NCBI GenBank assembly: GCA_036897485.1
Contig: JAYMTF010000012.1
Location: 1 to 64,000, forward strand
Source of the DNA: Pelargonium nanum
Lineage: Eukaryota; Streptophyta; Magnoliopsida; Geraniales; Geraniaceae
Direction of reading: 5' to 3'
Length of the DNA stretch: 64,000 nucleotides
The notes beneath the pieces were generated by a model. It made no database searches. It saw only the letters and a list, made by a program, of their open reading frames with translations, and was not told the DNA's origin. The position numbers were made by a program, and so were the translations under genes. Within the stretch, counting starts at the first letter, position 1, and every line of letters starts with the position of its first letter. Below, piece after piece: positions 24,856 through 36,981 of the stretch.

Positions 24856-27536
24856 ATGGGTTCCTTGTCCGGAATCCTCCAACGACCTCTAATCACCGCT
24901 GCTGCGGTTGCCGTGGCTTCTGTGTCCATAGACATACCCGATAAAATATCACCCATCAAATCATCAGACACTTGCTCAATCCCGGAACACCTAAACCCTT
25001 CTTCCGTTGAAGAACCAAAGTCATCTTGGGTTTCTCATATTTTAGTTTCCAGGCTTGCAGAGTTGTCGTTTGTCACGAGGATTCAAGTACCTGTGCCTAA
25101 CTTTCGTTACCCAGCTCCTACTTTGAGCCACAAATTTATCCCAAACTGGCTTGATTCTTCGGTAGCTTCTCCTGTTCTTAATCTGTATCAATCTGCAGAT
25201 TTGGTCAGGGCATCAAAGCCGGCTTCATTAACCAATACTGCTGTTACCGCCCCTTCGGAGGTTTCATATAGATGGCATTTGCCAAAGCCAAATGCTATTA
25301 ATTTCTCTAGGAAGTCGGGTTGTTCATCAGCAAAGTCTAGAACGGTGGTGGTTCTGCTGGGTTGGTTGGGTGCTAAGCAGAAACATTTGAAGAGATATGC
25401 AGAGTGGTACACTTCGATGGGGTTTCAAGTCATTACCTTCACATTGCCTATGGCCGAGATTCTCAGTTACCAGGTTGGTGGGAAAGCCGAAAAACATATT
25501 GACTTGCTTGTGAACCATATGGCTGATTGGTTAGAAGGAGAGCATGGAAAGAATCTAGTTTTTCACACTTTCAGCAACACCGGATGGTTAACGTAAATAC
25601 TCTCTCTCTCTCTCTACACCCTTTGTTCTTATTTATCATGTTATTTGTGAGGTCTTTATTAATATTTTGTTGTTGGGTCAATCTTGTTACAGATATGGAG
25701 TTATATTGGAGAAGTTTCAGAAGCAGGATCCTTCCTTAACAGGTCGGATTAGGGGTTGCATTGTTGATTCTGCTCCCGTCGCAACTCCTGACCCTCAGGT
25801 AAATTATCCTTGCTGATGCATCTGTACTGGCTTTCATTAATGCTTGATTATGCATAAACCGTGAGAAGATATATTGATTATTGACCTCTACTTTGTCATC
25901 TTTAATTGGTAAATTCTGTTAGAATCCTGAACTTTTGGCATCAATACATGCAATTGCCTTTGTAAGTCAACCCCGCGCACCTCCACTTCTTAGGACTTTG
26001 CCCCCTTCGTTTGTCGAATAAGCTATCTAGGTGGTGTTTGAACTAAATTTTTTGGAATGAGAATCAACAATCCTCATTCCCATTCCAAAGCCATTTTCAT
26101 GACCAAAAGGTTATAATCTAAACATTGAGCATTCTCATTCCCATTCCTGAACAGAAAAATTCTAATCCATTTAGGTTTGTAGTGTTTTAACTTCATTTCA
26201 GACTTTTCAGTGTCTTGGTCCTGCATTATGCATTGTTTATCGCGTGACCTTTATGTTTTCCAAATTCCGATATGTAATCTAATTTGTCAGAAAATTCAAT
26301 GGCCTGTTGAGTTTTAACTTTGTTTGTTACAATGTTTTTTGCATACCATCATGTTCTTGATGATTATTAGTATCTACTAAACTAGCGATCATATGGGTTG
26401 ATATGTTCTTTCGGAGTTGAATTAACTTTTCCTTTACTTTCTCTTGTTCTTTAGGTATGGGCCTCAGGTTTTTCTGCAGCATTTTTGAAAAAACATAGCG
26501 TGGCAACAAAGGGAGTGATGAATGATGATGAACCAGGCATGAACATATTGGTCCATGACAAAACAGTTTCAGAACCTAAACCTGCTGTAACGGAAACAGC
26601 TTTGCTATACGTTCTGGAGAAATTCTTTCACGTGGTTCTGAATCTTCCTACGATCAATAGGTAATGTACACTAAAGATAATGTCAAGATTCTATAATTTG
26701 CAAATTTTCACACTATATCAAATAGTTTAGGAAGTAGGAACTGTTGGTAGTAACTCATGTACAGAGCTGACAATTCGTGTTGATGTGTCCGCGTCGTGTT
26801 AAAAGATGAAATATGTGTTATGGGGGCCAACACAAACCAGTAGATGTTGCTCACATTCTCTTTTTTCACTCTTGTTACTTAAGTGCAATAGATTTCGATG
26901 ATAAGTGTAGGTTGTGAGTGATAAAGAGGAGATGAAACGAAAGAAAACTAGAGAGGAGAGATATAGAAGAGAAGAGATTAGTCAGTTAACCTAGGCTATA
27001 ATAATATAATATAGCAATATAAAATTACTATTTGATCATTAATCATGCAAACGTGTTGTGCGTGTTTCACACGTCAAACATGAACACAACACGATTATTA
27101 AAACTATTGGATTTTTTTAACACAAACAGGACACGTTAGTAAATATGATGAGCTGAAACACTTAAATTTTGCCATCTTCATGTGGTGTCATGTGTCGAGT
27201 CTCAAATTGTCAGCTCTACTCACATATGTGAGCACTGAATTTACATTCAAGTATCTCGTTATGCATTACAGGAGGCTTTGTGACGTTCTGGATTTATTGT
27301 TGTCGCAACAACCTAGATGTCCACAATTGTATATCTATAGTTCTGCGGATAGAGTCATCCCCGCAGGATCTGTCGAATCGTTTATAGAGGAACAGCGGAG
27401 GGCGGGACGCGAAGTTAGGGCTTGCAATTTTGTGTCTACACCTCATGTTGATCATTTTAGAAGTGACCCAAAACTATATACATCTCAGCTGACTGAGTTT
27501 TTGGAGGACTGTGTGTTTACTTGTAGCAAGAAGTGA
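24856..27536 (+). CDS. TMEM53/DUF829 alpha/beta-hydrolase-like protein, 437 aa
   Basis: Exons: 24856-25592, 25693-25798, 26455-26660, 27272-27536. The start is the first in-frame ATG (MGSLSGILQRPLITAAAV). After a variable N-terminal part of about 150 residues comes the hydrolase-like core: VVVLLGWLGAKQKHLKRYAEWY, the strand VITFTLPM, LVFHTFSNTGWLTYG where other hydrolases place the nucleophile elbow, then GCIVDSAP, LYIYSSADRVIP and the His-bearing VSTPHVDHFR. Animal TMEM53 is an inner nuclear membrane protein that dampens BMP signalling; the role of plant members is unknown, and so is any substrate. I see no strong membrane segment, only a mildly hydrophobic N-terminus. Intron 3 carries a 457-bp hAT-like MITE. 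Family call is firm, function is not. Confidence 0.9.
26029..26177. mobile_element. Worn Tourist-like MITE in intron 2 of the TMEM53-like gene
   Basis: Left GGTGGTGTTTGAACTAAATT and internal TGGAATGAGAATC, CATTTTCATGACCAAAAGG and CATTCCCATTCCTGAACAG are family text. Right end is degraded (CTAATCCATTTAGG). Confidence 0.6.
26762..27218. mobile_element. hAT-like MITE in intron 3 of the TMEM53-like gene
   Basis: Ends CAGAGCTGACAATTCGTG and CTCAAATTGTCAGCTCTA. Flanks CTCATGTA (26754-26761) and CTCACATA (27219-27226) agree at 6 of 8 positions. The interior has TTGATGTGTC, CGTGTTGTGCGTG and AACACAACACGATTATT motifs. 457 bp, no coding capacity. Confidence 0.85.
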
Positions 27537-28284
27537 AGCCATTCATGAACTGACCATGACTCTAATGATCTTTTTTTTCTTTTATACCTTTTTGTTCTTT
27601 AAATTTATGAAGTGTATATAAATCAATTCATTGGAGGAATTTATAGTTATTGACTAATTATTTGTACTTGCACACAGGAATTTGTGCAAAAGAAAAATAT
27701 TATGTCATTTAATATAGTTGAATTGCTCTTTTGCACTACTTGGTTTTTATTTTATTTTATTTTATATACATATAAGCAATTGTCACCACAAGTACGATGA
27801 TTGAAGTTACACAAATGTAGGTCGGATTTCTAAGGCGCAAGTCTATTCACCTATTTGTGAGGTTTAATGAACATCCACCAAACTAAACTCACCAAAAACC
27901 AATGCACCATAGCAATTTGAACTAAAAAACAGGAGTATCCGAAACTCAGACCTTAAAATTTGCGGGTTCGAATCTTATATGTAGAACTAGAACTTACAAT
28001 TTAGTTACAAATTCACGAGCATCCGAAATCTAATTCGGTATGGTCTAACCAATTTTCGAGGTCAGATTGGATTTGATCAAACAAATACACGTGTTTACAC
28101 TAAAATTTAAAATCCGATCCGCTTGACAATGGAAATGGGAAGAGGACAGGACCGTAATTTCATAGTCAGTTGATGGAAGAAAAGCGCCATAGCTTCAGTT
28201 CAGAATCACACCTCTGCTCTGCCCCAACCCACCAAATCAAACGGTGCCGTTTCTGTCCCCGCCACTTCTTCAGCTCCGGCGAAG
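27537..28284. other. Spacer before the F-box/LRR pseudogene
   Basis: AT-rich, no frame or repeat that I recognise. It would hold the 3' UTR of the TMEM53-like gene and the old promoter of the next one. Confidence 0.5.
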
Positions 28285-29977
28285 ATGTCACCGGGACCAG
28301 AATCGATAAACGAGAGGCTGACGGACGATGAGCTCCGGTGGATACTGTGGAAGCTGGAGAGTGAGAAGGAGAAGGAGGTGTTCGGTTTGGTGTGCTAGAG
28401 ATGGCAAGAAGCTCTCTGCTCGTGCCGGTCCTCACATGCTCCGCAAAATGGCCCATCGCTTCTCCAGCCTCCTCGAATTGGACCTCTCTCAGTCCATTTC
28501 TCGTTCCTTCTATCCCGGCGTCACGGACTCCGATCTCTCTGTAAAGAACCATCTCAACTAAAAGCTTAAGCTTAATAGTTGAAGGCCCAATAATAGCTTT
28601 ATACTCTAACACTCTCCGTCATCGTCCATGGCTTCCCATGCCTCAGACTCCTCACTCTCCAAAACTGTAAAGGTATCATTTTCGTTTCTCTTCAATTCAC
28701 TCTGTCGAAGCCTCTGTTTAAGCAAATTTTGTTCAGCTTCAATTGGATTGATTCAAAGCTGACATTTGAATGCAAATTATATATGTGTGTGTGTGTGTGT
28801 GTGTTGAATTAGGGCACAATGCTTTATCATTTTCACTCTCATTCGATTGCATTAGTCTATTTTGATCCCAAAAATTCATTTTTTTTTTGAAGTCTCTCAG
28901 TGTCAATAGTGTTTGAGGTAATTTTGGTTCAGTTTCAATTGGATTCAAAGGTAGCATTTGAATTATTTTGATGTGAATGTGAATTGTAAATGCAAGAAAT
29001 TTAAATTATTGCACAATGCTTTCCAATTATGTGCATATTTCCTTACCTGTTTTGTTTTCTTTTTTGTCTTGTCGTAATTATTAGGTATTACTGATGCTGG
29101 AATGGCGGCAATTGGATCCAGCCTATCTTCTCTACAATCCTTGGATGTATCCTATTGCAGAAAGCTCACGGACAAGGGTTTATCAGCTGTTGCTGGTGGT
29201 TGTCATAATTTACGGAGCCTGCATCTTACTGGCTGTAGATTTGTTACCGACGAATTATTGCAATCTCTTTCCATCAACTGTCATAATCTAGAAGAGTTGG
29301 GCTTGCAAGGATGCACCAACATCACTGACTCCGGACTCACTGCTCTTGTTAATGGCTGTCGGCGGATTAAGCATTTGGACATCAATAAATGCAGCAACGT
29401 TGGAAATGTAGGCATTTCCAGCGTTTCCAAAGCCTGTTCGTCTTCTCTCAAGACGCTCAAGTTGTTGGATTGCTACAACGTTGGGGACGAGTCCATACAA
29501 TCCCTGGCTAGATTTTGCAAAAATCTCGAGACTCTCATCATTGGTGGTTGCCGCGATATCTCTGACGAGTCCATTAAATCGTTGGCTGCTGCCTGTGGAA
29601 ACACTCTTAAAAACTTGCGCATGGACTGGTGCTTAAACGTCTCTGACTTATCACTTGGCTCTGTCTTCACTCAGTGCAAAAATCTCGAGGCCCTTGACAT
29701 TGGGTGCTGTGAAGAGATCACTGATGCCATCTTTGAGGGTTTAGGGAACAGAGAATCCGAGTTGGGTTTGAAGATTTTCAAGGTCAGTAACTGTCCACAG
29801 ATCACAGTGTTGGGGATAGCGATGCTTTTGGAAAACTGCAACTCTTTGGAATACCTTGATGTGAAGTCTTGCCCACATGTAACCAAGGCAGGTTGTGATG
29901 AGGCTGGTTTACGATTTCCTGATGATTGCAAAGTAAATTTCACCGGGAGTTTAAGCGAGCCAGATGTTCTAGTTTGA
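28285..29977 (+). pseudogene. F-box/LRR protein gene (plant FBL4-like), disabled in its F-box part
   Basis: Intact relatives are SCF ubiquitin-ligase adaptors: an N-terminal F-box binds SKP1 and Cys-type leucine-rich repeats hold the target. From the ATG at 28285 the F-box frame reads LTDDELRWILWKLESEKEKEVFGLVC and then meets TAG (28396), where relatives have Lys. About 23 bases are missing just after, shifting the frame; the text KKLSARAGPHMLRKMAHRF resumes in the next frame. Near 28544-28620 about 77 bases interrupt the stretch between DSDLSV and the following GFPCLRLLTLQNCK. The exon donor at 28672 and acceptor at 29084 survive. The second exon (29085-29977) is open for the whole LRR region, with about ten repeats such as LEELGLQGCTNITDSGLTAL, ending SLSEPDVLV. 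An LRR-only product from the ATG at 29102 (291 aa) is possible but would lack the F-box. Confidence 0.85.
28544..28620. repeat. Inserted segment of about 77 bp in the F-box/LRR gene
   Basis: It separates codons that are adjacent in relatives. It contains the near-palindrome CAACTAAAAGCTTAAGCTTA followed by ATAGTTG, then AGGCCCAATAATAGC and ACTCTAACACTC. That wording feels like a dispersed plant repeat end, but I cannot name the family. No clear target duplication is visible. Confidence 0.5.
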
Positions 29978-30659
29978 GACCCGGCATTGCACTCCCTATC
30001 AAAGCCCACTGCATTACCAAAACACCAGCTCAGGGCTCCATGAAGCATCGGTATGCTCTACTTGTCCATGTGTCTAGCTTAGCTTAGCTTGTTATATGCA
30101 TATATATTAAGTACTTCTAGTGCATATGTATAGTTTCTTGTAGATTAGTTTAAATGCTGATTGAACTGCATTTATTTATATTAAATTCAATGTGTTGTTA
30201 TGTGTCTATTTTCGACCCCCTTGTGTCGAAAGTCATTTTCTATGGCGTTGTTGGAGATAATTAGGATGGGCAACTGCTTTGAATATACTGCATAAAACAT
30301 TATGCATTACATATATATATATACTCACATGAGAAAAAGAAACTCAGTCAACCTATTAATGGTTGAGATTCGGTCGATCTAATAGGGAGATGTCACGACG
30401 TTAATTATTACCACTATCCGCTACAATCGGGTTGTCTTAAGGTTGAACCAAATAACTTGGGCTTGCAAAGAGAAATGAGCTCATGTTCCAATGACTGAAG
30501 AGTTGGCAATAAGTTTCAAAATTCAAACAACTCTCTGAATACTGATTGAAGAATTAGAGAACATTTTCTCATTAACCAAATTTTGTACAATATATGTAAC
30601 CAAGTTGAGCTTTACTTGGTTCACTAAATCTAAAACTCATGAAACAAACCAGAAACCAC
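29978..30659. other. Spacer between the F-box/LRR pseudogene and the GEM-like gene
   Basis: Two converging transcription units end here. AT-rich, with a short (TA)n run near 30310. Nothing else recognised. Confidence 0.5.
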
Positions 30660-32003
30660 TTAGACTTGAGAGATTGCCTGCTGAAGATACTTGAAAGCCT
30701 TCTGATAGTTAACAAAACCCATAAACCAGAAATCAAAACCATCAACTGTATTTATCTCTATGTACTTCTGTGATGGTCTCTTCACATTCTCACTTTGGTT
30801 CACTCTCTCAATCTTTGCCAGTGGAATCAAAACCTTATAATGAACCCGAGAATTTTCCCCGTTCGGAGAAGAGTACTTGATTGATCTCTCACTGCAAAAG
30901 GCAACCTTATCAGTTGTGATGAACAGAAGTCCTGCTATAGGACCTTTTGTTGTTGATAAATAGCATTGTGAAGCCTTGAGTAGCTTTTCGCCTTCTTGAA
31001 CGCTAAAAACCCTCTTGAAAACTTTCTCGACGCCTCCTACTTGGAGGATTCTTGCCCCCAAGCTCAGCTTCCCCTTCACAGTTTCTGTGATCTTTGGTCC
31101 CAATCTCACTGCAGTTTCATAAGGAAAAATGAATTAGTCCATTTCTTCATTTACATATAAATCTCGTTGCTTCTAATATAAGACTTAAGTCCTTATGCAC
31201 ACTGATTTTGGCCAAAAAATGCCGAAGAAAAGCTCATTTGAAGAGCTCATAGGTGGCCATAAGCTTACTGAATCGTTTAAATTTTGTTGTTGTCGCGTTC
31301 CTTTATGTCATATTATTCCAACAGTGTGTCGTGCATAATTTCTAAAGGTTTGTGTAGCATGTGGCGTCCGTTTTACTGAAACTGAATGCTTTGTTTTAAG
31401 CTATACTAACTGTATATTACTTAGATTTTCAAGAGAAACATGGTGATAGATTCAAAACAGTTTAAGAAATGGTCTTTACTGGCCAATTTCGTAATTTTTA
31501 GTTTTTGATTCGTACGTCGTAAGGAGAAAACATTAATACTGTATGTATTATGAACTCTTTCATTAAAAACAATCAATAACTGAATTTTAGGGCTATTTTC
31601 ATGTTTTTGAGTACTTATTTATGTTATTGAATATGTTTTCTCTAACTAATTACAACTGCAATTGCAAGAAAATCTTACCATGTTCGCGAACTCCATTTGC
31701 AAACTCGTCAGCTTTTCTTCCAAACTTGTTCATTCTATTCAGCATTGAGTCTACTTTATCTGCCATGTATATCAGATTATGTTGTTAGTCATTGCTGCAG
31801 CACTTTCATATTTGTGATCTTTATAATTTGAGAGAAAGATACATGGAGAGATAGAGAAGAAACATACTTTGCTTGGATTTGGGAGAGTCATTGTATTGGC
31901 TATCAGGTTCTGGTAACAACCTCTTCAGTGGCCTCCCAAGTGAGGATGCTATTGAGCTAATCTGAAACCCAACATTGTCTTGATTCTGAAATGGGTTTCT
32001 CAT
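30660..32003 (-). CDS. GEM-like protein with GRAM domain (ABA-responsive type), 221 aa
   Basis: Exons on the minus strand: 32003-31868, 31759-31679, 31108-30660. The start MRNPFQNQDNVGFQ is the first ATG in frame. Order: a variable N-terminus with SSLGRPLKRLLP, the family segment KVDSMLNRMNKFGRKADEFANGVREH, the LGPKITETVKGKLSLGARILQ linker, then a GRAM domain (VEKVFKRVFSVQEGEKLLKA, LFITTDKVAFCSERS, YKVLIPLAKIERVNQ) ending in a PH-like strand DGFDFWFMGFVNYQKA. GRAM domains bind membrane lipids. The best-known relative, Arabidopsis GEM, affects root-hair patterning, and several small relatives respond to abscisic acid or stress; which subgroup this belongs to is not clear. Length is normal for the short GEM-like proteins. 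It runs divergently from nothing close: 1.7 kb lies upstream before the MurF-like gene. Confidence 0.92.
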
Positions 32004-33681
32004 ATTTTCAGAATATAGCTAATTATAACCTCGTGTGCTAGTCTAAGTCAGCCTTATGCAGCCAATGTTTGCTTCGTCAAAAACAGCGGATTAGGCTGGA
32101 GATGGGAGGAGAGCTAAAGAAGATATGCTTGCTTAAGCTTGAATAAGGCATTGAGCTCTGCAAATGTATTTAAAGGGACACACAACTCATGGTAGGTGAA
32201 TCTTTAATTTTGCCTTTACTTACATGACTCATTCATGCCTCATCAACAACAATAAAGGCACATTAGTTTGTGGGTTGCTTTGTGGAAAGGGTCAAGTCTT
32301 GTTTTGGAAAATATTTTCAAATCAAGATATTTAGATGGTGCTTGTTCTGCAAGATCTGGTGAAAACAAAGATTTTATGCCTTTGTGATGCCAAAATGTTT
32401 GGGAATAAAAATATACATATTAGTTGAGACAGCTTTTCAATCATACATTTGTTATATATTTTTGCTTGCTTAGTTTGTATACACTTGACTTTTTAAGGTT
32501 GTGTCATTGAAGCTTTTTGAGCTAATTTTTTTTGCTTTGTGATGCTAGCAAAGTGAGTGTTGGTACTCGACTGAAAAGAATAGAGAACACTTATATTGAG
32601 AAACATTTGAGAAAAAAAAGAACGCTCATTCTTCAACTGAGAGATTAATATATATTTCATGTGCAGTTTAAACTTTAACCAACTATTTAAAATTCAAACT
32701 AGCTCGACCTCAATTTATTATAATTAATTGACAAAATTACCTCTTGTTGAATTGTAAGAGCCCTAAATCATCAAAAAGTCTATTTCATTATACCAATCCG
32801 ATTTTTAAAACATTGTTTTTTTGTCATCCATGGATGTTGGAGGACTTTTTGCTCATCCAATTCTCTTAAATGTTAGTGTATCTCCTCAAAAAATTGGTTC
32901 CTTCATGCACAAGTATCTATGAAGGAAACAGAGAAAAAAATAAATAGAGAGAGCAACCAACCACTAGAAGTAGAAACATAAAATAAATTAGGTGAAAAGA
33001 GGGTTATCCTAAAAGACATGCATGACCTAACAAGAAGAATGCTTAGTCATGCTTATCTGGAATCCAGTCTCACTTTGTATATTGAGGTTGAGGTGGAAGT
33101 GACTGGGCAGTGGGCCATTTACAAGGACAACATGTGCACAATCTTCAATCTTCATATATATGTGCTGTGATGACAAAGCCATGCTCCATGTTTGTACAAG
33201 AAAATCACATCATTGCCACATCACTGTATTGTCTCTAGCAGTAGCACATGGAAAGATCACAAGCTATATATAATGTGTACAAATAATATTTTTAGACAAA
33301 TCATGCCTCATGCAGTGTATGTGTACTGTGAAGTGCAAAGCTTACAAATAGCTCTTGGCTACTATGGAAACTTAAAAGTTATATACATCTCTTGCTGCCT
33401 ATAAGCTGACTACTCAAAGTACTTAGGTAGCGTTTGGATTGAAAATGAGAACGGAAATGAGATTCTCATTCCAACCGCAAATCATATCCAAACACGAATC
33501 ATGAAAATGTCGTTCCCATTCTGATTCTCTAATCCAAACGCTACCTTAGTTTCTCAGTTTCTCCAAAGGAACAATATGTTCATTTCCACAAGAAAAGCAT
33601 CAAGTGTTCATATATATACCATTACCTTACAATGCCATCTTCAACAATCTATACATTATCCTGAATCTGCTCACTCAGATC
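32004..33681. other. Spacer between the GEM-like and MurF-like genes
   Basis: The part next to 32004 is the promoter and leader of the GEM-like gene (minus strand). A complete Tourist-like MITE sits at 33426-33545. The rest shows no gene. Confidence 0.5.
33426..33545. mobile_element. Tourist/Harbinger-like MITE, complete
   Basis: Ends GGTAGCGTTTGGATT and AATCCAAACGCTACC, flanked on both sides by TTA, the PIF/Harbinger target. 120 bp. The interior is mostly an imperfect palindrome built from GAATGAGAATC-like and GATTCTCATTCC-like text. It lies about 140 bases beyond the 3' end of the MurF-like reading frame. Confidence 0.9.
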
Positions 33682-35818
33682 TTACATATGTAGAGACTTT
33701 ATAGCAGCAACCACTCTTTCCATTTGCATTGAGCGACTACCTTTCACCAGAACAACATCATTGTGCCTCAACCTTTTCGCAATTTTAAACGCAAGGTCAT
33801 CAGCGTCATTCCCGTGTACAATATCTATGTTTTGACCTAACTGCATACTATCAGCTGCCCTGCGAAACCTCTTCCCGACAAGGCCAATTAAGCCAATATC
33901 GGCGTTGCAACATAGGCTCAGAATCGTTTCATGAGACTTCATTTCAGATTGACCAAGTTCTAACATGTCTCCAAGAATGGCAACTCTTTTACCATTGCAG
34001 TCTATGCTTCTTAGCAAGTCGATAGCAGCTTTGGTGCTGACGGGATTGGCATTGTATACGTCGTTGATTATTTTCATACCGTTTCTAGCAACTTCAAGTT
34101 CTGATCTCATACCCACTGGGTTGAAATTTGACAAGGATTTTCCGACTTGAGGAAGAGAAACACCCAACAGCGTTGCAACTGCTGCTGCTGCACATGCATT
34201 CATAGCCAAATGCAATCCCGGACTGGGAATCACAAATTCCACCCTGAAAGTTAACCATCGTGTGTTAAATCCGAAATAAGCATTAGACGTATACTAATGT
34301 AGTCAAGAGATGAAATGCCAAGGGACACTCAACAACAATGAACCTTACACCTTGTATAAGGTTCATTGGAAAATTTGATTTAAGTAACATGCAACTATTG
34401 GCATAAATTATGAGCTCTATCTTAAAATTACATCCAAATACAAGAAATAAGGTTAAGTCAGAAATATATTGGGTTGAATACCTTATCTCATTTATATTAT
34501 AAACCTCCATTGTAGCGTTCAGACAGAAAACGCATAAAGCATTTTTTTCTTATCAGAAAATGTGTTTAGCACTTACATATCTTTGTTTCTCTCTAAGACA
34601 ACCCGAACTCCAAGACCTCCGTTGGTACTTTCTGCAGCAACTAATCGTATATCAGAATCCATGCTTCGACCAAAGAGCACCTACAGAGCCACGAAGAAGT
34701 TTGCCATGACAAATATGCATATTCACACTAAATGAACACACACTATGTCCAAAAGAACGATCATCAATTCCTTTTAATAATTAACTACTCCTAACACACA
34801 CTACCTATTGCTAATACATTGCAGCATACAAACAATGAGTTCAATGTAGAGTGCAGACAACTAAAACTCCTTATTGTTAGCAATACCGAATTGATGAAAC
34901 AAACTAAGCAAAGAAACCGTATGTGAAATCGAATCAAAAGGTTACTATTTACTAGTCTCTCACCCTCTTAACTCCATGAGGGACAGGAAGGCTCATCACC
35001 AGTGGATCATCAGCATTGAGAACACACACATCACCAGGCTTGGCTTCCACCAAAATTTCCCCCTTTGCCATAGCAACCTCCTCTAAGCTCTCAAAGCTCG
35101 CAAAATGTGAAAGACCCACATTGAGAATCACCCTTATTGTTGGCCTAGCCATCCTTGCAAGCTCCAAGATCTCTCCTTTTCCACACATCCCCATCTCCAC
35201 CACCACAACCCCCAACCCAGCATTATTCCTGGGAACACCAATCAAGGTCAAAGCAACACCAATCTGAGTGTTGAGATTCCCAAAACTTTGATAAACCCAG
35301 AGACCCAGATTCTGGAGAACCAGAGCAATCATTTCCCTTGTAGTGGTCTTGCCCACAGAACCGGTCACACCCACAAGAGCACCATGAAACTTGTTTCTGG
35401 CATAAATGGCCATTTTGGTGAGCGAAGCTAAGGGGTTGGAGTTAGGGTTTAATTGGACAAAACCCTTGTCCCAATTTTCGCAGACTCGGTGGGAGATGAC
35501 TCCGGAGCATTGTTTGTGGTGGGACAATTGGAGGGTTATGAAATCGTGGGCATCGAAGTTTTGGCCGGAAATGGCGAAGAACCAGTGGTTGGGTTTGATG
35601 GTTCTGGTGTCTGTGGAAATGGGTCCGGGACAGCCCCATCGGACGATTGTGCCGTCGACGGCTTCGGCGATCTCGGAGACAGTCCAGAGAGAGTGACATT
35701 TGGTAGCTAAGCTTACAAGAAATGTGTTGTTGGGTCTGAATCTGAATCTGAGTGAGAGTGAGAGTGAAGAAGAAGAAGATAAGCTCAAGGTTGAAGAGGT
35801 TTTTGCAGAGATGATCAT
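33682..35818 (-). CDS. MurF-like UDP-MurNAc-tripeptide:D-Ala-D-Ala ligase homologue, 506 aa
   Basis: In bacteria MurF adds D-Ala-D-Ala to the peptidoglycan precursor, using ATP. Minus-strand exons: 35818-34964, 34680-34577, 34243-33682. The N-terminus is rich in Ser, Leu and Arg (MIISAKTSSTLSLSSSSS), fitting a chloroplast transit peptide. Then come the N-terminal substrate domain (SEIAEAVDGTIVRW, GPISTDTRTIKPNHWFFAI), the central ATPase motif GVTGSVGKTTT (about 150-160), GNLNTQIGVALTL, VVVEMGMCGKGEI, LNVGLSHFASF and LNADDP, and the C-terminal Mur ligase domain (PGLHLAMNACAAAAVA, INDVYNANPVSTKAAI, AILGDMLELG, LVKGSRSMQMERV). All three domains look complete. In mosses Mur genes act in plastid division; in seed plants the substrate is not known. 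An old endosymbiont-derived gene by family history, not a recent transfer. Confidence 0.93.
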
Positions 35819-36827
35819 TGTGCTACTTCTTCTCTAGGTGTAGGCCTTTTTTTAATGTTTAGTTCAAGTTAACAAAAAGTGGCTCGATAAGCATATTAAT
35901 GTTATCGAATCCAAGTGGGGATTGCGGACATTGTGCAATGAAAATACGTTTGCTCTCGAGAAGGGAGTGAAGTTGAAAATGCTTAATAGTCTGATAAACT
36001 TATATTTGGGTTACTCATTGGTTGGGTTGTAGGATTTGTCATGCGAAAAGTGTTAGTTTACCAGCCCGATCCATGCTTAATCCATTCCAAACTCAATTCG
36101 ACCCAAAGAATGATTGGATTCATTTGAGTTTAATTGAACCAACAACAACATGAGTTCGGTATAGACGGCATTAGTAGAATGTAGGTAAAATAGAGATCCA
36201 TTTTCGAGCTAAAACAAGCCCTAATATGTTTAACGTGTTGGCTAGTGTCGTAACAAACTTATTGATTCTATCATACAAAATGTGTTAAGTCGTCTTCGTG
36301 TCAATCATATCATCTCAACATAGGTCCTTTAGTTATCATGATAAATGTGTCGTGTTTGTGAGTTGAGTCATGCACAAGCATTCTTATAATGTGGTTTCAT
36401 GATAGTCAACAACACATGCAAGTAATAAAAACAAGACCCAAGCAAAACTTTGGCCATATGAGCTAGCTAACCAAATTCAAAACCCAAGAATAATCAGAAT
36501 CTGATTAAGCAACCACAAATAGCCCATAATATGAAGGTACTTTACAGTTTGTGTTCATCATATTATAATCTACACCTTGCTAGCTAGCTAGCTAAACTCA
36601 TCAGAAAGATGCTATGCTACTCCCAGTCCCAGTCCCAGAGATGCTTCCACATCTTCTTTGGTTTCTGCCTATTCACATTTCCTCTTCTAACTTTATTCCC
36701 AGAATAGACCAATCACAGTCTCAACATTAAACAACTCTTAACCAACAAAATCTTATTCAGCTTGGACCATCACAACCAAGCTTTTACCCCAATAACACCC
36801 ACAACCTCTACATTACTATCATTGCAT
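35819..36827. other. Spacer between MurF-like and MYB genes
   Basis: Begins with the MurF-like promoter region. Stretches around 36190-36400 have CGTGTT and TGTGTCGTG wording similar to the hAT-like interiors but no ends. No gene seen. Confidence 0.45.
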
Positions 36828-36967
36828 TAGAGCTGACAATACGGGGTTCAGGCCGGGTTCAAAAAGCCTAACCCGCAAGGGGTGTGGGTTTACCCGACCC
36901 AAACCCCGCAAAAAATGTGGGTTGGATTTCGGGTTCCCGCAGGTTCAGGTCCAAATTGCCAGCTCTA
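36828..36967. mobile_element. Short hAT-like MITE at the 3' end of the MYB gene
   Basis: Inverted ends TAGAGCTGACAATACGGG and CAAATTGCCAGCTCTA. Flanks CATTGCAT (36820-36827) and GATTGCAT (36968-36975) agree at 7 of 8 positions, the best duplication in the family. 140 bp, interior CCCGACCC/GGGTT rich. The element ends 14 bases from the MYB stop codon, so it must be in or at the border of its 3' UTR. Confidence 0.9.
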
Positions 36968-36981
36968 GATTGCATTGCATG

